Counted from the stretch's first letter, positions 11,036-22,085 are shown. The stretch: 64,000 nucleotides of DNA from Sporodiniella umbellata (GCA_025677835.1 JAIXMR010000065.1:1-64000), one strand, 5' to 3'. A program made the numbers and translations. Notes: a model not told the origin generated them from the sequence alone.

Positions 11036-11303
11036 ATGGCCAACGATCAATTAACGATTTTACGTATTAAACGTAAAAGAACCGAAGAACCTCTCGATGC
11101 TTTATGTAAATAAAACTTTTTGTTAAAAAAAAAGAAAGAGATCTTTATGAGTTTGTTTTATCTGGACATGTGTGTATAGTGGTTCAACAGGAGCTGGAAG
11201 AGAAACGGCTCAAGAAGACCAATGACAACAAGGGTGTATTAAAAAGTAGATCCACACATTTATAAAAAAAAAAAAAAAAAAAAAAAAGAATATAAATATA
11301 CAT

Positions 11304-11336
<33 letters not shown>

Positions 11337-12498
11337 GGTTTTTCTCAATGTAATTACTTTATACTCTGATCAGTTTCTGGCACAGCACTTCCTACTGTAT
11401 TTCGACTAGCGGAAACCGTTGAAGAAAAGAGTTTTTCAGATCTGGTGGAAGCCAAGAAACTTAAAGTAAAACATGAATCTTTTATTCAAAGGGTATTTAG
11501 GCCCCTCTCCTTCTATCTAGGATCGTATTGCCAGAAGAATTCATCCGGGCACGAGTCGACCTCAAACACCTACCAGTCGAGAAGACAAAAAAGATCAACT
11601 GATGCAAAAACAAAAAGTAGAGGAAATCCAAACGAACTTGTAGTTACTTAATATCTTTAAAGGACATATCCAAGCATGCAAGATATAGAGTCGTTCACCA
11701 AAACCGTAATCGATCGTTAGAACAAAACCTACCTCCAGTGTAAGAAAGACAAGGCTAGGATGTGTTTATTGACACTGGCTGTCTATAGTGTACAGAGCTC
11801 AGTAGAAAAAGAAGCACAGGACTTGTTTAAAATGTTTGAAGCTGTAAAGGAAGGGGAAGAGATATCCCAAAGCACAAAACACAAGTAAAAAAAAAAAAAA
11901 AAAGAGTTTCTTAGGCACATCTAACCTTTTTTTTTTTTTGGGGGGAGAAAAGGTTACTTGTAGATGAAGATACAGAGGATGTAGACGATATTATGTGCAA
12001 CTTTATACCAATGATCAAGGAATACTTGACATGTAAGTCTTTTGTACGTATACGTTAATGAGGTTTTGATATTCCCAAAAAAAAAAAAAAAAAAAAAAAA
12101 TTAGTGAACGAAAAAGAAGAGGGAGATTATGTGTACGATGTATACTATAGAGATGATCAAGAACAGAGCACGATGAACACAGGCAATATGGGCTCACTTG
12201 TTTGGTGCGATGAAAACGAGACGTATGTGGATGATCTTGATTCAGATAGTGAAGCTTATGACATAGAAGATGAGGATTCTAACGGTAGGAAAGAAAATAA
12301 ACTAGGGTTTGATCTAAGCCTTTTTGATTTTTAGCTGAAGATTATTATCAAAACGACTATCCTGAAGAAGAAGAGGACGGTTTTGGTGATGATTATAACG
12401 ACAGTAAGCCCACAGACCGTATCAAGAGACTATGTGCTTACCCTTCTATAGACTATCGTTATGAACTTTCCTCTGAAGATGAAGAATATTCTTTATAG
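11036..12498 (+). CDS. IWR1: RNA polymerase II nuclear-import adaptor, IWR1-like
   Basis: The N-terminal block ILRIKRKR followed by EEPLDAL and the acidic C-terminal block (YDVYYRD, then TYVDDLDSDSEAYD and YYQNDYPEEE) are the hallmarks of the IWR1/SLC7A6OS family. In yeast this family binds assembled RNA polymerase II and carries it into the nucleus. I reconstruct nine exons: 11036-11105, 11180-11233, 11374-11492, 11521-11639, 11689-11739, 11789-11884, 11953-12032, 12105-12284 and 12335-12498. All junctions keep frame and use GT-AG. Intron 3 would be only 28 nt, the least certain junction. Introns are packed with A or T runs. The predicted protein is about 310 residues, comparable to yeast Iwr1. 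The basic N-terminal block fits a nuclear-localisation signal. Confidence 0.85.
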
Positions 12499-12649
12499 TT
12501 CTTTTTTTGACCTTAAAAAAAATATCTATATAAATATTTACTTAGAATTATTTACGTCATTATTGACATGTAGCACACTCATTTTTTTCCGCCAAAAAAA
12601 AAAAAAAAAAAATTTACACTCACTTTTTTGTATTTTATTTGCTTACATT

Positions 12650-13512
12650 ATGCGTATTTATGCTATTCCTATTGTAAAGAATCGTTGGGCTTATTATTGC
12701 CACGCAAATATTACCAACCCTTCACGACTCAACAAGGCCGTTCAATGGTCTAGTAAAAAATGGGAAGAGTTGGGAAAAGCCAAACCAGAGAGTATGAAAA
12801 GAAAACTTTACGATCGCGGTAGTCAGTTTATGAATCAACTTGATTACCAAGAATGGTTTTTGAAAAGTGTACCTCATGCTCAAGAATTAGTAGAACCTTT
12901 CAAAAAAGTAAACGCGATCTCTTGTTTTTTTTTTTTCAAAAAAAAAAAAGAAAACACGCTGATGATTATTTCCTTGAATACATATATTAGGTTGAAGTAC
13001 ACCATCCAAATTTGTTAGAAGGGGATCAAGTCAAAGATCATCTAGAAAACTTGATGGATGAACGTGTACCTTATCACCAAAAGTACATGCGTTTATCGGC
13101 TTATTGGGTTCCTTTGTCTTGTACGTTTGTGGTGGTGCCAATCGTTCCCAATATACCTTTGGCCTATAACCTATTTAGACTGTATAGCCATTACCGTGCT
13201 TTTCATGGCGCAGAACATCTTCAACAAGCAGCCGTTGTGCCCACATCCAATGCGCAGGTGAACGCTGTCCTAGACTCGGTCTCTTTTCGTTCAACGCATG
13301 AACTACAATTTCCTCAGGAATGGAAACAAGATTTCAATCAGAAAAACAAGCTGGACCCTAAACTTCTCGAGCAAGATCTAGAGGGTGTCTTGAACAAAAA
13401 TGACATTCGACTCTTGGGTGAAACTTTAGAAACGCCGGGTTTGGAATTAGAATTAAATAGAGCTCGATCGCAAATCTTACAGGCTATTGTCACTCAACGT
13501 TTTACTTCTTAA
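12650..13512 (+). CDS. Mitochondrial K+/H+ exchange-related protein (Mit_KHE1 family)
   Basis: Two exons (12650-12907 and 12991-13512) give about 259 residues. The sequence matches the fungal mitochondrial K+-H+ exchange-related family (Pfam Mit_KHE1, yeast YDL183C/Mrs7-linked group): an N-terminal block IYAIPIVKNRWAYY, an AVQWSSKKWEELG segment, a hydrophobic stretch around WVPLSCTFVVVPIVPNIPLAYN, and the NLFRLYSHYRAFHGAEHL block. The family is needed for K+/H+ exchange across the inner mitochondrial membrane; here the role is inferred. The N-terminus can act as a mitochondrial presequence. The intron begins GTAAAC and contains a poly-T/poly-A pair. The ATG at 12650 follows a T-rich leader only about 150 bases after the IWR1 stop, so the two genes are tightly tandem. 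Confidence 0.82.
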
Positions 13513-13607
13513 TCATTCAATATATACATATATTTACATGCCTCAATTGACTGTGTGTTTTTAGACCTCTACTAGATTGTGTGTATGTATGTGTGTGTGT
13601 GTGTGTA

Positions 13608-13647
<40 letters not shown>

Positions 13648-14160
13648 TAGACCTCTATGCTTTAAAAGTACGGCTTTGGTTTTGCTATCAATAGTGTTTG
13701 AAGTGAAAAAAAAAAAAAAAAAAAATCGTGTAACGTTGCGAAAACTGACATAAAAAGGTACTTTTTTTCAAGAGGTTTCAATCATAGTCCGATAGTATGG
13801 ATTACCCAAAAGAAAAGAAACTGATATCATCTTTTGATCTATTTTGAACGGCTTACCTTGTTTTTTTTTTTTTTTAAGGCTGTTTGAGTATAGCCAATGG
13901 ACTGGTCATGTTTTAAAAAGATTCTCAGAGGTTTTGAAGATTTGTCAGGCACGATTGTCTAATAGCTGAAAGTCAACTTTGGTTAGATAAATAACAGCGC
14001 TGCTATTTGTCAAGTTTCTAGAGCGTATAAAGTATGTTTACTTTTTAGAAGCATAAAAGAAACCAAAAAAAAAAAAAAAAAAAAAAAAAAGGCACTCACT
14101 GACGCACGAGCCTTTTGCAAATACATTGTTTTTCTCAAGGTAACATTTTATTGTATAAAG
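13513..14160. other. Spacer with TG microsatellite and poly-A run
   Basis: This spacer contains a (TG)n tract with TATG interruptions at about 13577-13644, a short duplicated motif (ttttagacctct) on either side of it, and poly-A runs at about 13706-13725 and 14066-14090. I see no gene. Confidence 0.7.
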
Positions 14161-14296
14161 ATGGACACTACAGTTTTAGACCCTTTATTACAACAAGCTG
14201 CTACTTTTTTCTTGGGCTTTTAGTTTGAATAGACGGGCCCACCCCTCTAAAAAAAAAAATAAGCAGCCATTGGATTCAAAAAAAAAAAAAAAAAAA

Positions 14297-14419
14297 ATGG
14301 ATGAAAAAGGAAAGGAAAAAAGGCAAGGTTTCTTTTGGATTACCAAAATTATGCAACTTTTTGGTGTCAACACAAATGAATCTCAGATGGTCCGCTTTAT
14401 TAAAAATAGAGTTCATTAA
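14297..14419 (+). CDS. Possible small protein or terminal exon, 40 codons
   Basis: An ATG after a poly-A run opens a 40-residue frame with a charged head and an amphipathic tail (WITKIMQLFGVNTNESQ). Just upstream, at 14161, another ATG opens 20 codons ending in a hydrophobic word (AATFFLGF) before a stop. The two pieces could be exons of one small gene, but I could not find a convincing junction. It converges on the minus-strand gene ending at 14458. Confidence is low and no function is proposed. Confidence 0.2.
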   Translation: MDEKGKEKRQGFFWITKIMQLFGVNTNESQMVRFIKNRVH

Positions 14420-14457
14420 GAGCTTTTTGTTTGATTTCCAAAGTGATTTTCTTTAAC

Positions 14458-15298
14458 CTAAAAAGAAGAGTCATTATTCCACCAAAAAAAAAGAAAAGTT
14501 TTTTTTAAATACCATTCACGTTGTGTATGTGCTAAAGGCTGATGTTGCTTTACGGCTTGTTTGATGGTATCAAAATGGGCTTCGATTGTTGCTTTGTAAT
14601 AAACAAAAAGATCTTGTTGGCTGATAGATTGCTAAAAATAAGCCGATCAGAAGAAGAAGAAGACTAAACTGACGTACATAAAACAAAGCCAATAGGTAAA
14701 CGATAGATTCATCTTGGTGGGTATCCGCGAGGTGATATAATTGAGACGCAATGGCATAGATGGGCTGAAACATGGTATTTGGCCTTTGACTAGATACTGT
14801 TTGGGCTACGTTTGGAAACAATCTCTGATAGGCGGGGTACTGTTGTAGTTCTCTTTGCAACCCAAGGATGTTTTGCTTTCAAGAGGGAAGGTTAAGCGAG
14901 AGGGGGACATTTAATTTGTACCTGAGTCTTGGCACGATGGGAATACTCTGACTTTTTTAATAAAAGTTCAAGCTGACTTAATTGTTTTAAAAGTTGCCTT
15001 TCATTTTTTTCGTTTTCAGAAAAGAGGGGTTGATTTAACTGTACTTTGACTTGTTTTTGACTATTAAAGACCAAAAAAAAAAAAAAAAAACACCGGGTTT
15101 GTTTTCATTTATTTACTGGGCTGGAACGACAACGATGTCAAGGATCTCAAAGGCTTGGACTGATAAAGAAGGCTCATCTGTAGCTTTAAAAGAAAAGAAA
15201 GAAAAGAAAGAAATAGACACATGTGCCCGTTTGAATAATATCAAGTGATTTCTTGCTTGTAATCTAAACTGAGCGTAGAACGGCCATTGGTCGCACAA
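14458..15298 (-). CDS. Unrecognised multi-exon gene
   Basis: Minus-strand coding blocks join through good introns. A segment ending DIVVVPA joins across donor GTAAAT and acceptor AATAG to QKQVKVQLNQPLFSE and a Leu/Lys/Glu coiled-coil-like stretch. A GTACAA-AAAG intron then leads to a block with LQRELQQYPAYQRLFP, and a GTACGT-TAG intron to QSISQQDLFVYYKATIEAHF, ending SSF with the stop at 14458-14460. The last three introns keep frame. The 5' end is not resolved: the open frame extends to about 15298 and the first junction is ambiguous. It looks like a mostly helical protein of roughly 200-230 residues. I do not recognise the family. Confidence 0.5.
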
Positions 15299-15584
15299 AA
15301 CAAAAGGGTTACTTTAAATGTCTTATTTCAGGGACAGAAATAACCACCACGACAGTCTACACTGGATTAAGAAAAGACGTGCTATTTTTTTCTTGAAAAA
15401 AAAATAAAAAAAAAAAAAGAGCAGCAAAAAGAAGCCGAATGGATCTTTTTTTTTTTTTTTTTTTTGAAAGTAAACAAAAAGGTTAATCGGCTATCCAGCA
15501 CCCCAAATATAGAGTCCAACCTCACGTTTTCCCAAGAGTGAGAATGTTAATTCACAGAAATTGGTTTAGAAAAAGTAGAATTGG

Positions 15585-15590
15585 CACGTG
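15585..15590. promoter_or_regulatory. E-box CACGTG upstream of the CotH gene
   Basis: A palindromic CACGTG, the standard core site of bHLH factors, lies about 200 bases before the CotH start codon. Functional use is inference. Confidence 0.35.
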
Positions 15591-15733
15591 TCGTCACACC
15601 TTCCTCCAGAAAGCAAAAAATAGAAATCCATTGCTTTGTTTAGAAAAAAGACATAAATAGTTTTTGGTTTGAAACGGCGTTTACTGCAACCAGAAAAAAA
15701 AAAAAAAAAAAAAAAAAATTTTTTTTTTATAGG

Positions 15734-15743
15734 TATATATAAA
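15734..15743 (+). promoter_or_regulatory. TATA box of the CotH gene
   Basis: TATATATAAA lies about 48 bases upstream of the CotH ATG, after a long A/T homopolymer pair and before a run of G. Position and sequence fit a core promoter with a short leader. Confidence 0.5.
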
Positions 15744-15790
15744 GGGGGGGGAAGTGAGGGATAGTTTCTTTATAGAATCTATTGAATTCA

Positions 15791-17603
15791 ATGAAATCCC
15801 TTTCTTTCATTGCCGTTTCTTTTCTGGTGGCTGTGAATGCTGCCAGTGTATCTTTTAAAGTGATTGCGCCCAACGCCAAAAGCTCAGTACAGGTGAATGT
15901 CAATGGTGCACTGACGACACTTGAGGCATCGGATCCTGACGTGCCTTACTATACGGGTTCGGCTGAATTGAACGATGGACAGAGCTATAAAGTAAATAGA
16001 AATCGGATGGATGAATTGTTATTGAACGATGTTTGTATAGTATGTGGTAGATGGCACGGCTGAAACGTTTGACCGTGTTTTGAATGGAGGTAGCACATCC
16101 ACCAAGAATGAATTCTTTGAGCGACCTGTAACCTATGCCAACCTTCCGACGATTCCCAAGATTTTAAGCGAGGGCAGCTGGACCCGTGGCGATCAAACGG
16201 ATGCGCTCTGGGATAGCAATTACGTGCCGAGCGTGTTTGTGACGGGTGCGGCTTCAGAGATGAACAACCTGATTGAGAATGTGGCCAAGGAGACGTACAA
16301 GACCAAGATCACGTATATCGATGCGGAAAAGGTGACGACGATAGAGGGATGTGACTTCCGACTCCATAAGCCAGGCAAGAAGAAGAACGACGCCAAACAA
16401 TCTTGGGTATGGACATTGCCCGAGGGAAAGACGGTGGCGAAACGTAGCTGGTTCAAGATCCGTCATATGGAAGAAGACCCTACGCAGCTCCGTGAGAAGC
16501 TGTATGCAGACATTGCGCGTCAGATGGGCACCTATGCCAACCAGGCCAACATGGTTCGTTTCTTTATCAACAAGGAAGGCATGGGCACCTTCAATATGTT
16601 GGATGACGTGATTGCCTACTCTTACATCAACGCCATGTTCTACAACGGCCAGGCACCGGCCAAGAAGGGCGCGCTCTATGACGGTGCTTCGGGTGCTTCC
16701 TTTAACGCCTCGGGTACTATGGACAGCTTTATTCCAGCGGAAGGATCCCCACTGGATCAAGACGCGCTGATGCCCATGGCCCAGGCGTTTGCGGCCATTG
16801 ACTTTTCCAACGACGCGCAGGTCAAGGGGATCGCCAAGTTCTTTGACTATGACCAGTTCCTTCGTTTTATGGTCATGGAGTTCCTGACAGGTGATTGGGA
16901 TGGCTACTGGCAAGAACAAACGAACGATGGTGCCTATATCGATCCAAACGATAACAATAAGGTGTACTATCTCGCACAAGACTTTGATGCCACCTTTGGT
17001 GTGAATCTTGCCCAGGGACGTGAGTTTGTCAAGACAGCCTATACAGATTTCCCTCAACAGTTCCCTGGTGGTATTTTGATCAACAAGCTCTTGACCAACC
17101 CCGGCGCGAAAGCCACCTTTGAAAGCTATCTCAAGACCACCGTCCAGGAAATCTTTAATAACGCCACCTTGGGCGCTTATGTCACTGCCCGTCATGACTT
17201 CCTTGCCCCCGATCTTCGATGGGATCGTTCGATCAAACAACGCTCGCCTGGTAACGTCTTTGGCTGGACATTTGAACAAACCCAACAGAACCTGTTTGAG
17301 GGTGTCATTGCCTCTGCCACCAACACAGGGGGTGCCGAATGGGGTCTTTTAGAATGGGTGATGGCTAAAGAAAAAGCCGTACGTGAACAACTTCATATCA
17401 CCGGCGGTCCTACACCTGCCAAGCCATCTGTACAAACCCAAACACCTGCGCAAACTTCCACTGACTCGCATCCCGCCATCCCGGCGGTAGATACCTCAGC
17501 CACCTTGAACAATCAAGCGGCTTCGACCTCGGCTGGTTCCACTCCCTACACTCCCTCCCTCTTCTTATTGGCTACCACGGCCTTATTTATTTCCTTTTTC
17601 TAA
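15791..17603 (+). CDS. CotH-family surface protein with signal peptide and GPI-type tail
   Basis: Two exons (15791-15991 and 16041-17603) give 587 residues. The N-terminus is a typical secretion signal (MKSLSFIAVSFLVAVNA). The body matches the CotH kinase-like domain: FKIRHMEEDPTQLREKLYAD, a tract around GTFNMLDDVIAY, the segment GDWDGYW, and YLAQDFDATFG, which carries the conserved metal-binding Asp residues of this atypical kinase fold. A Ser/Thr/Pro-rich stalk follows at about residues 490-560. The protein ends in a hydrophobic tail with small residues before it, as for GPI attachment. In Mucorales, CotH proteins sit on the spore or hyphal surface, and some act in host-cell attachment; bacterial CotH phosphorylates spore-coat proteins. 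Which role applies here cannot be told from sequence. Codon use is richer in G and C than the surroundings, suggesting high expression. Confidence 0.92.
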
Positions 17604-17653
17604 AATACAATAAAAAACTCTCTTTTTTATAAATTCTCTCTCTCTCTCTCTCC

Positions 17654-17782
17654 ATGGCATACCAAGCCATACTTTCTGTGCTCTTGTCTGTCTTTATGAT
17701 TTACATTCTTTTCAAACTCTCAAGACTCTTCAAGGCTAGAAAAAGACTTCAAAAGAATTTACGTCACCAATTGACGGAATAA
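17654..17782 (+). CDS. Possible 42-residue membrane microprotein
   Basis: Just 50 bases after the CotH stop, a TC-rich run leads into an ATG opening 42 codons. The product has an uninterrupted hydrophobic segment (residues 4-22, with SVLLSVFMIYILF) followed by a strongly basic tail (KARKRLQKNLRHQ). That is the layout of a single-pass protein with a cytosolic basic end. I do not recognise a family. It may also lie in the 3' untranslated region of CotH. Confidence 0.4.
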   Translation: MAYQAILSVLLSVFMIYILFKLSRLFKARKRLQKNLRHQLTE

Positions 17783-18050
17783 AATCATGCCAGGGCTTGA
17801 AACGACCTTTTTGGATTCGTTTTTATTACATAATTAGGGTGGATGTGTTTTTCTCTTTTGTAGAAACAGAAAAGCGTGTAGACAAAAGGGAGGGAGGGGG
17901 ATAGAACAAAAATAAATTTAGGGAAAGGGTGGGTATAACAAAAAGACATAAAAGATGGCATACAGAGATAGGGGGAATTTTTTTTTTTTTTTTTTTTTTT
18001 TTTTTCTAGTTTTTTTCTAGTTTTTTTTTTTTGGGGGGGGGGGAGGAGGG

Positions 18051-18752
18051 TTAAAAAGTCCATTTGGGTTTTTCAGTAGGTTGAATACTTAACCTAGAAG
18101 AAGGTCTTGGGGTAGTTGAACGACGTGCTGGTAAAGTGTGGACACTTTGAATGGAACTGGACGAGGGGTGACGCAGTAAGATGGGTGGAGAGGATTGACG
18201 TCGACGTTCTAGTGAGAGTGTCAGTGAATTAAGCGGGAGGTATCGATGGTCTACCTTGTTCGTGTGGGGAAAGAACACGCATAGGCCTCTTTGTTTTTTC
18301 TTCTTCTTCTACCAAAGCTTCTTGCGCTTGATCGATCAATCCTTCAAGTGCAGATTGGATACGTAAAAATGATTTTTCTGTTTCGATTTCGTTTTGTTCA
18401 ATCGTTCGACAGAGCTCTGACATCTGGTAGGTATCGAGATTAAGTACGTGTGTGACGCGGTGGTTTTCTTTTGCTCTTTTTTTTTTTTTTACCTCATCTT
18501 CTTCATCCTCTTTGTTTTCCACTGAAACGGGTGTTAAAGGTGTTTCGGTTCTAAAAAAACCAAAAAAAAAAGGGGGGGTAAAAATAAGGGCACACATCAT
18601 CATCAGAATAAGATCACTTACATTGCTTGCAGCTGCTTTTCTAAATCCCCAATCTGAACTGTCTGTTGTCTTAACTTGGTTTCTAGACTGGCGTTTAATA
18701 AGAGTAATGTTTGATTTTCTATTTCAAGATCAGCAATCTATAAAGAAAAAAA

Positions 18753-18783
<31 letters not shown>

Positions 18784-18829
18784 AGGTATCCGTATTAAAG
18801 ACACACATACACACATAAACACACACATA

Positions 18830-18860
<31 letters not shown>

Positions 18861-19337
18861 TTTATTCTTTACTTTTCGGTTAGCTCTGGCTTCATCTGAC
18901 CAAGGATCATGATCTCCCCTGTTGAGAAACTCTCCCTTGCCATTCATGATAGTACCGTGTTTGATTTTAGCCACAACCTTATTCTGTTCGTGTTCATCGT
19001 CTGTGAGGCCATCGATACTGTCAAGTTCATCGTCTTCAGTTTGTGTAGGGGGATGATGGATCGGCTCTTCTGTAGAAAAGGTAGAAAAAAAGGTAGAGAA
19101 ATTGGAGTTGCTTCGAGGACGCTGTAGGAACCGATGGGGATTCACACCCACCACTGTCTTGAAGTTGTTCACGTTGTTGGGAAATAAGGAATGATGCTGC
19201 GTTGGACCCGAGTAATTGGAAATGGTAGAGATTTCAGATGGTGAGGAAGCTGCCGAAGAATAATCTTGAATAAAAGGTGGTGGTGAAGGGCGTATGATAT
19301 TTAGAGCCTTGGGCAAGGGTCGTTCTTTGCTAAACAT
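18051..19337 (-). CDS. Coiled-coil protein with Ser/Pro-rich ends, unknown function
   Basis: Five exons (19337-18873, 18737-18622, 18550-18493, 18423-18255, 18208-18051) give about 321 residues. Residues 1-130 are Ser/Pro/Thr-rich and disordered. The next part holds an acidic patch (TEDDELDSIDGLTDDEHEQ) and the conserved-looking GDHDPWSDEARANRK. A coiled coil follows (IADLEIENQTLLLLNASLE, then MSELCRTIEQNEIETEKS), and the C-terminus is Ser/Arg/Pro-rich. All junctions are GT-AG and keep frame. Intron 3 (18492-18424, 69 nt) has no stop and keeps frame if retained, adding a Lys-rich insert. I do not recognise the family; microtubule- or septum-associated adaptors share this layout, but that is only a resemblance. 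Confidence 0.65.
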
Positions 19338-19420
19338 AGAGAGAGAGTCAAAAAAGAGAGGTGCTGAATATAAATAGATCTATAAACATCGATAGCTATT
19401 GATATCGCTTTGCTCTCTGT

Positions 19421-19429
<9 letters not shown>

Positions 19430-19461
<32 letters not shown>

Positions 19462-19506
19462 AAAACCAACCAAAAAAAAAAAAACCAAAAAAAAAAAAAA
19501 AAAAAA
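19430..19506. repeat. Long poly-A tracts
   Basis: Several A runs, broken by AACC words, fill the spacer between the coiled-coil gene and SWC4. A short T run precedes them, so the region can fold as T(n)A(n). Confidence 0.85.
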
Positions 19507-19613
19507 TTATAAAAGCAATTAGAAAATTCTATCCGCTCCAATAAAATGATGGCTTTTCTCCTGCATTGCTCGTTTCTGGATGACAAGTTTGTAAAAAGAA
19601 AATGTGTGAGATT

Positions 19614-21161
19614 CTATCGTTTATTGTTTTTATTGACTCTTCCGGATACAATCCCTATTCCACCCTTTTGGATCTTCACCTTGTGTTCCATTTCCGTTTT
19701 ATCCACCAATTTCTTGAGTTCAAACAGATTGAGAATAGAATTCTGTAGGTGTTCAAACCGTTGGCAGACCTGGGCTGTGGGCATGACCGGTCTCGGGCCT
19801 AACCTGGATGAGTCATAAGAAATAGTAGAAAGGTATGTGCTTACCAATGCCGAGTTCCTCTAATACTTTCAACGCCTTGGGTTGCATCGTTGGCTTGACA
19901 ATGGGTAGTTTCTGACTTCGGACATAGACACCAGGCGTCAGCTTTTCTCGTTTGATTTCAAGCGGTGTTTCGGTCCCCTCAGGATGGGCAGAAAGCTTTC
20001 TGCCTTTCTTGATCTCTTCTTGTATCTTTCGCTTTTTCTAGACAGCGGCTGTCAATGGTTGTCCATAGGTAGAATTACTTACTTTGGCTTCCATCGAAAG
20101 GTTGGAGGCGGTCCCACCGGTGATGCCGATACTGCCAGGCGAAAGGTGAGAATGAGCCGTAGGTGTACTGGAGGGTGTGTTGGGGGTGGAAGGCATCTGA
20201 TGGATCTGTTCAAGCTGAAGTGAGTTCAGCAGACTCTCTCGGTCTTTGGCCAACCGGCTTTCGTTGCATTCAATCCGTTTGGCTTCCACCAACAACGCCT
20301 CTTCTTCCAACACTTGGTTTTTCGAACGATAGAAAAGGCTGGTCAACGCCTGTTTACGTTCGATTTCTTTGGCCTTATCAAATTGGTATTGATGCGCCAG
20401 GGCGGCACGGTCCCCTTCGAACCCTGTCAGTTTACCCTGCATGATCATCTTTCGACAGACCGTATAATACCGATCCTTTAAATCCTCAAGTGTACGTGGC
20501 TTTCCTTTCGGAAACGCATAACGATCCTCAATCACCGGAAACCTCAGATCGAATTCTTTACATAATTCAAACAAATAGTCTGTTTCTTCTTTACTCCAAT
20601 CACTGTCTTCAAACCTATCAGTGCCCGATATGTATGTAGAATGTACCTGTTAGGAACCCTTGGTATTCATCCTCATCGTACTGAATCACTTCCACTTTTT
20701 TATTAAACTTTGCAAATTCGTATTCTTCTTTTTTTTTTGGAAGGAAATAAGATCAATCGCTCACTGCCTGTGCTGATGCCTTACCTGTGTTATCTGCCTC
20801 TCTCTTTTTCACCCAATGCGTCAATAAGAGATGGTCTGTTCTGGCTGGATTAGAAAACGTGTGTTCCACCCTGAACAAGTGTCAGTGTGAATTCTATCGG
20901 ACGCTTTGAATTACCATGGCGTTGCTTTTTGTTTATTGTAAAGTTTGGATCTCAACGTGGGTTTCACCAATGTTACAGGAGGGACACTGCCAATTAACTG
21001 GTATAATTCTCGACTGAGGCCCTCTGTACAGAATTAATACATTGTGTTCTTGTTGTTGGATAATATCACAAACCAGGTCGCTTTTCTGTTGACTTTGGCT
21101 TGTTTAAGGTTTCTTTTGGGGTACTGATCTGTAATATATCTCGAATATCTGCACTGGACAT
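19614..21161 (-). CDS. SWC4: SWR1/NuA4 chromatin complex subunit SWC4 (DMAP1 homologue)
   Basis: Seven exons (21161-21074, 21023-20915, 20870-20785, 20724-20647, 20606-20083, 20037-19845, 19798-19614) give about 420 residues. The N-terminus (MSSADIRDILQI) and the WVEHTFSNPARTDHLLL block are SWC4-like. The SANT/Myb-like DMAP1 segment is clear: DSDWSKEETDYLFELCKEF, then LRFPVIEDRY and LKDRYYTVCRKM. The C-terminal DMAP1 block (PTAQVCQRFEHLQNSIL, LFELKKLVDK) completes it. In yeast, Swc4 is shared by the SWR1 remodeller, which deposits histone H2A.Z, and the NuA4 acetyltransferase. Exons 5 and 7 use AG sites that are the only ones restoring the conserved frame. A Ser/Thr/Pro-rich linker lies at about residues 275-310. 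Confidence 0.92.
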
Positions 21162-21291
21162 GATTACTCCAAAAAAAAAAAAAATAGAAAGAAAGAAACC
21201 GACTTATTTCGGTGTTTTAAAAATAAAATAAACAGAGGATGACGTGACGGCATCAGGAGTTATTTTTTAATAGAATACATAAAAGAAAGCT

Positions 21292-22085
21292 TTATCGCAT
21301 AGAGTCCATTGTTTGAGGATACAAGGTGGTGTTGGGATCTATCCAAAAGAGAATGAACACCGTGACTTTTTTTTTTTTTTTTTTGATTTTAATTTTTTGA
21401 TTTTTATTACTTTTTGATTTTTTGCTTGCAGGATAAGTGGGAGGCTGATAGGGAAAAAAGTCGATACGACGCCTTCTGGGATCATGTAGGTCAGGATAAG
21501 TCATGATTTGCGCACAGAGATGTTCTGATTCAAGCATGGGCTGTAAGATACGACGTCTGGCGTTGATGAACCAGTTACTGATTTGATTTGCGGTCAATCC
21601 AGTGTGTTGTGCCAAGTCAGTCTTTTCCCCTTCTGAAGGGTAAGGATGTCTTTTGTGTTGTAATAGCCAGTTTCTGAGATAGTCTGTCACCTCTTTGGGA
21701 AGGTTGCCTCGACGTTTTCGTTTGACCTGATTGGGTTCTGTCAGGACACTACTACTACTACTACTACTGCTACTACTACTACTACTACTACTACTACTGC
21801 TGCTAGTGCTGGGAGAGACTCGGATTTCATCTTTTGGAGGGCATCAGTTCTCTGACAACGCACTCCCGGTATCCTACCTGTGATCTCTGCCCAATAATGA
21901 GCGTTCTGTACCAACATTTCATTGGTGCGTTCCAGATGACGATCGATTGCTGAACGATTTTCTTGTATTTTCGCTTGGAGGTTGACAGACAGTCGTTTCG
22001 AGGGTTGATCATGATATAGAATAAGGGGACAAAAAGAGCGACTTTGGATTTCTTCCACTGTTTTGTTTTTACTTGCTGCTGACAT
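21292..22085 (-). CDS. TALE-class homeodomain transcription factor
   Basis: Two exons (22085-21878 and 21830-21292) give about 248 residues. An N-terminal helical segment is followed by a poly-Ser tract encoded by repeated AGT/AGC codons, a basic patch (KRKRRG) and a homeodomain. The homeodomain shows NLPKEVTDYLRNWLLQHKRHPYPSE, quoted here only in part (LRNWLLQHKRHPYPSE), with the three-residue loop extension between helices 1 and 2. Helix 3 reads NQISNWFINARRR, diagnostic of the KN/TALE class. Such fungal factors (CUP9/TOS8-like, or mating-type-like) repress or activate transcription in the nucleus; the target here is unknown. The C-terminus contains a Lys run that could be a second, in-frame intron (donor GTAATA, acceptor GGATAG). 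Confidence 0.9.

Noticed and set aside
16254..17285. 343-codon open frame on the minus strand
   Set aside because: It lies wholly antisense to the well-supported CotH exon and arises from that gene's GC-rich codon pattern; it has no domain.
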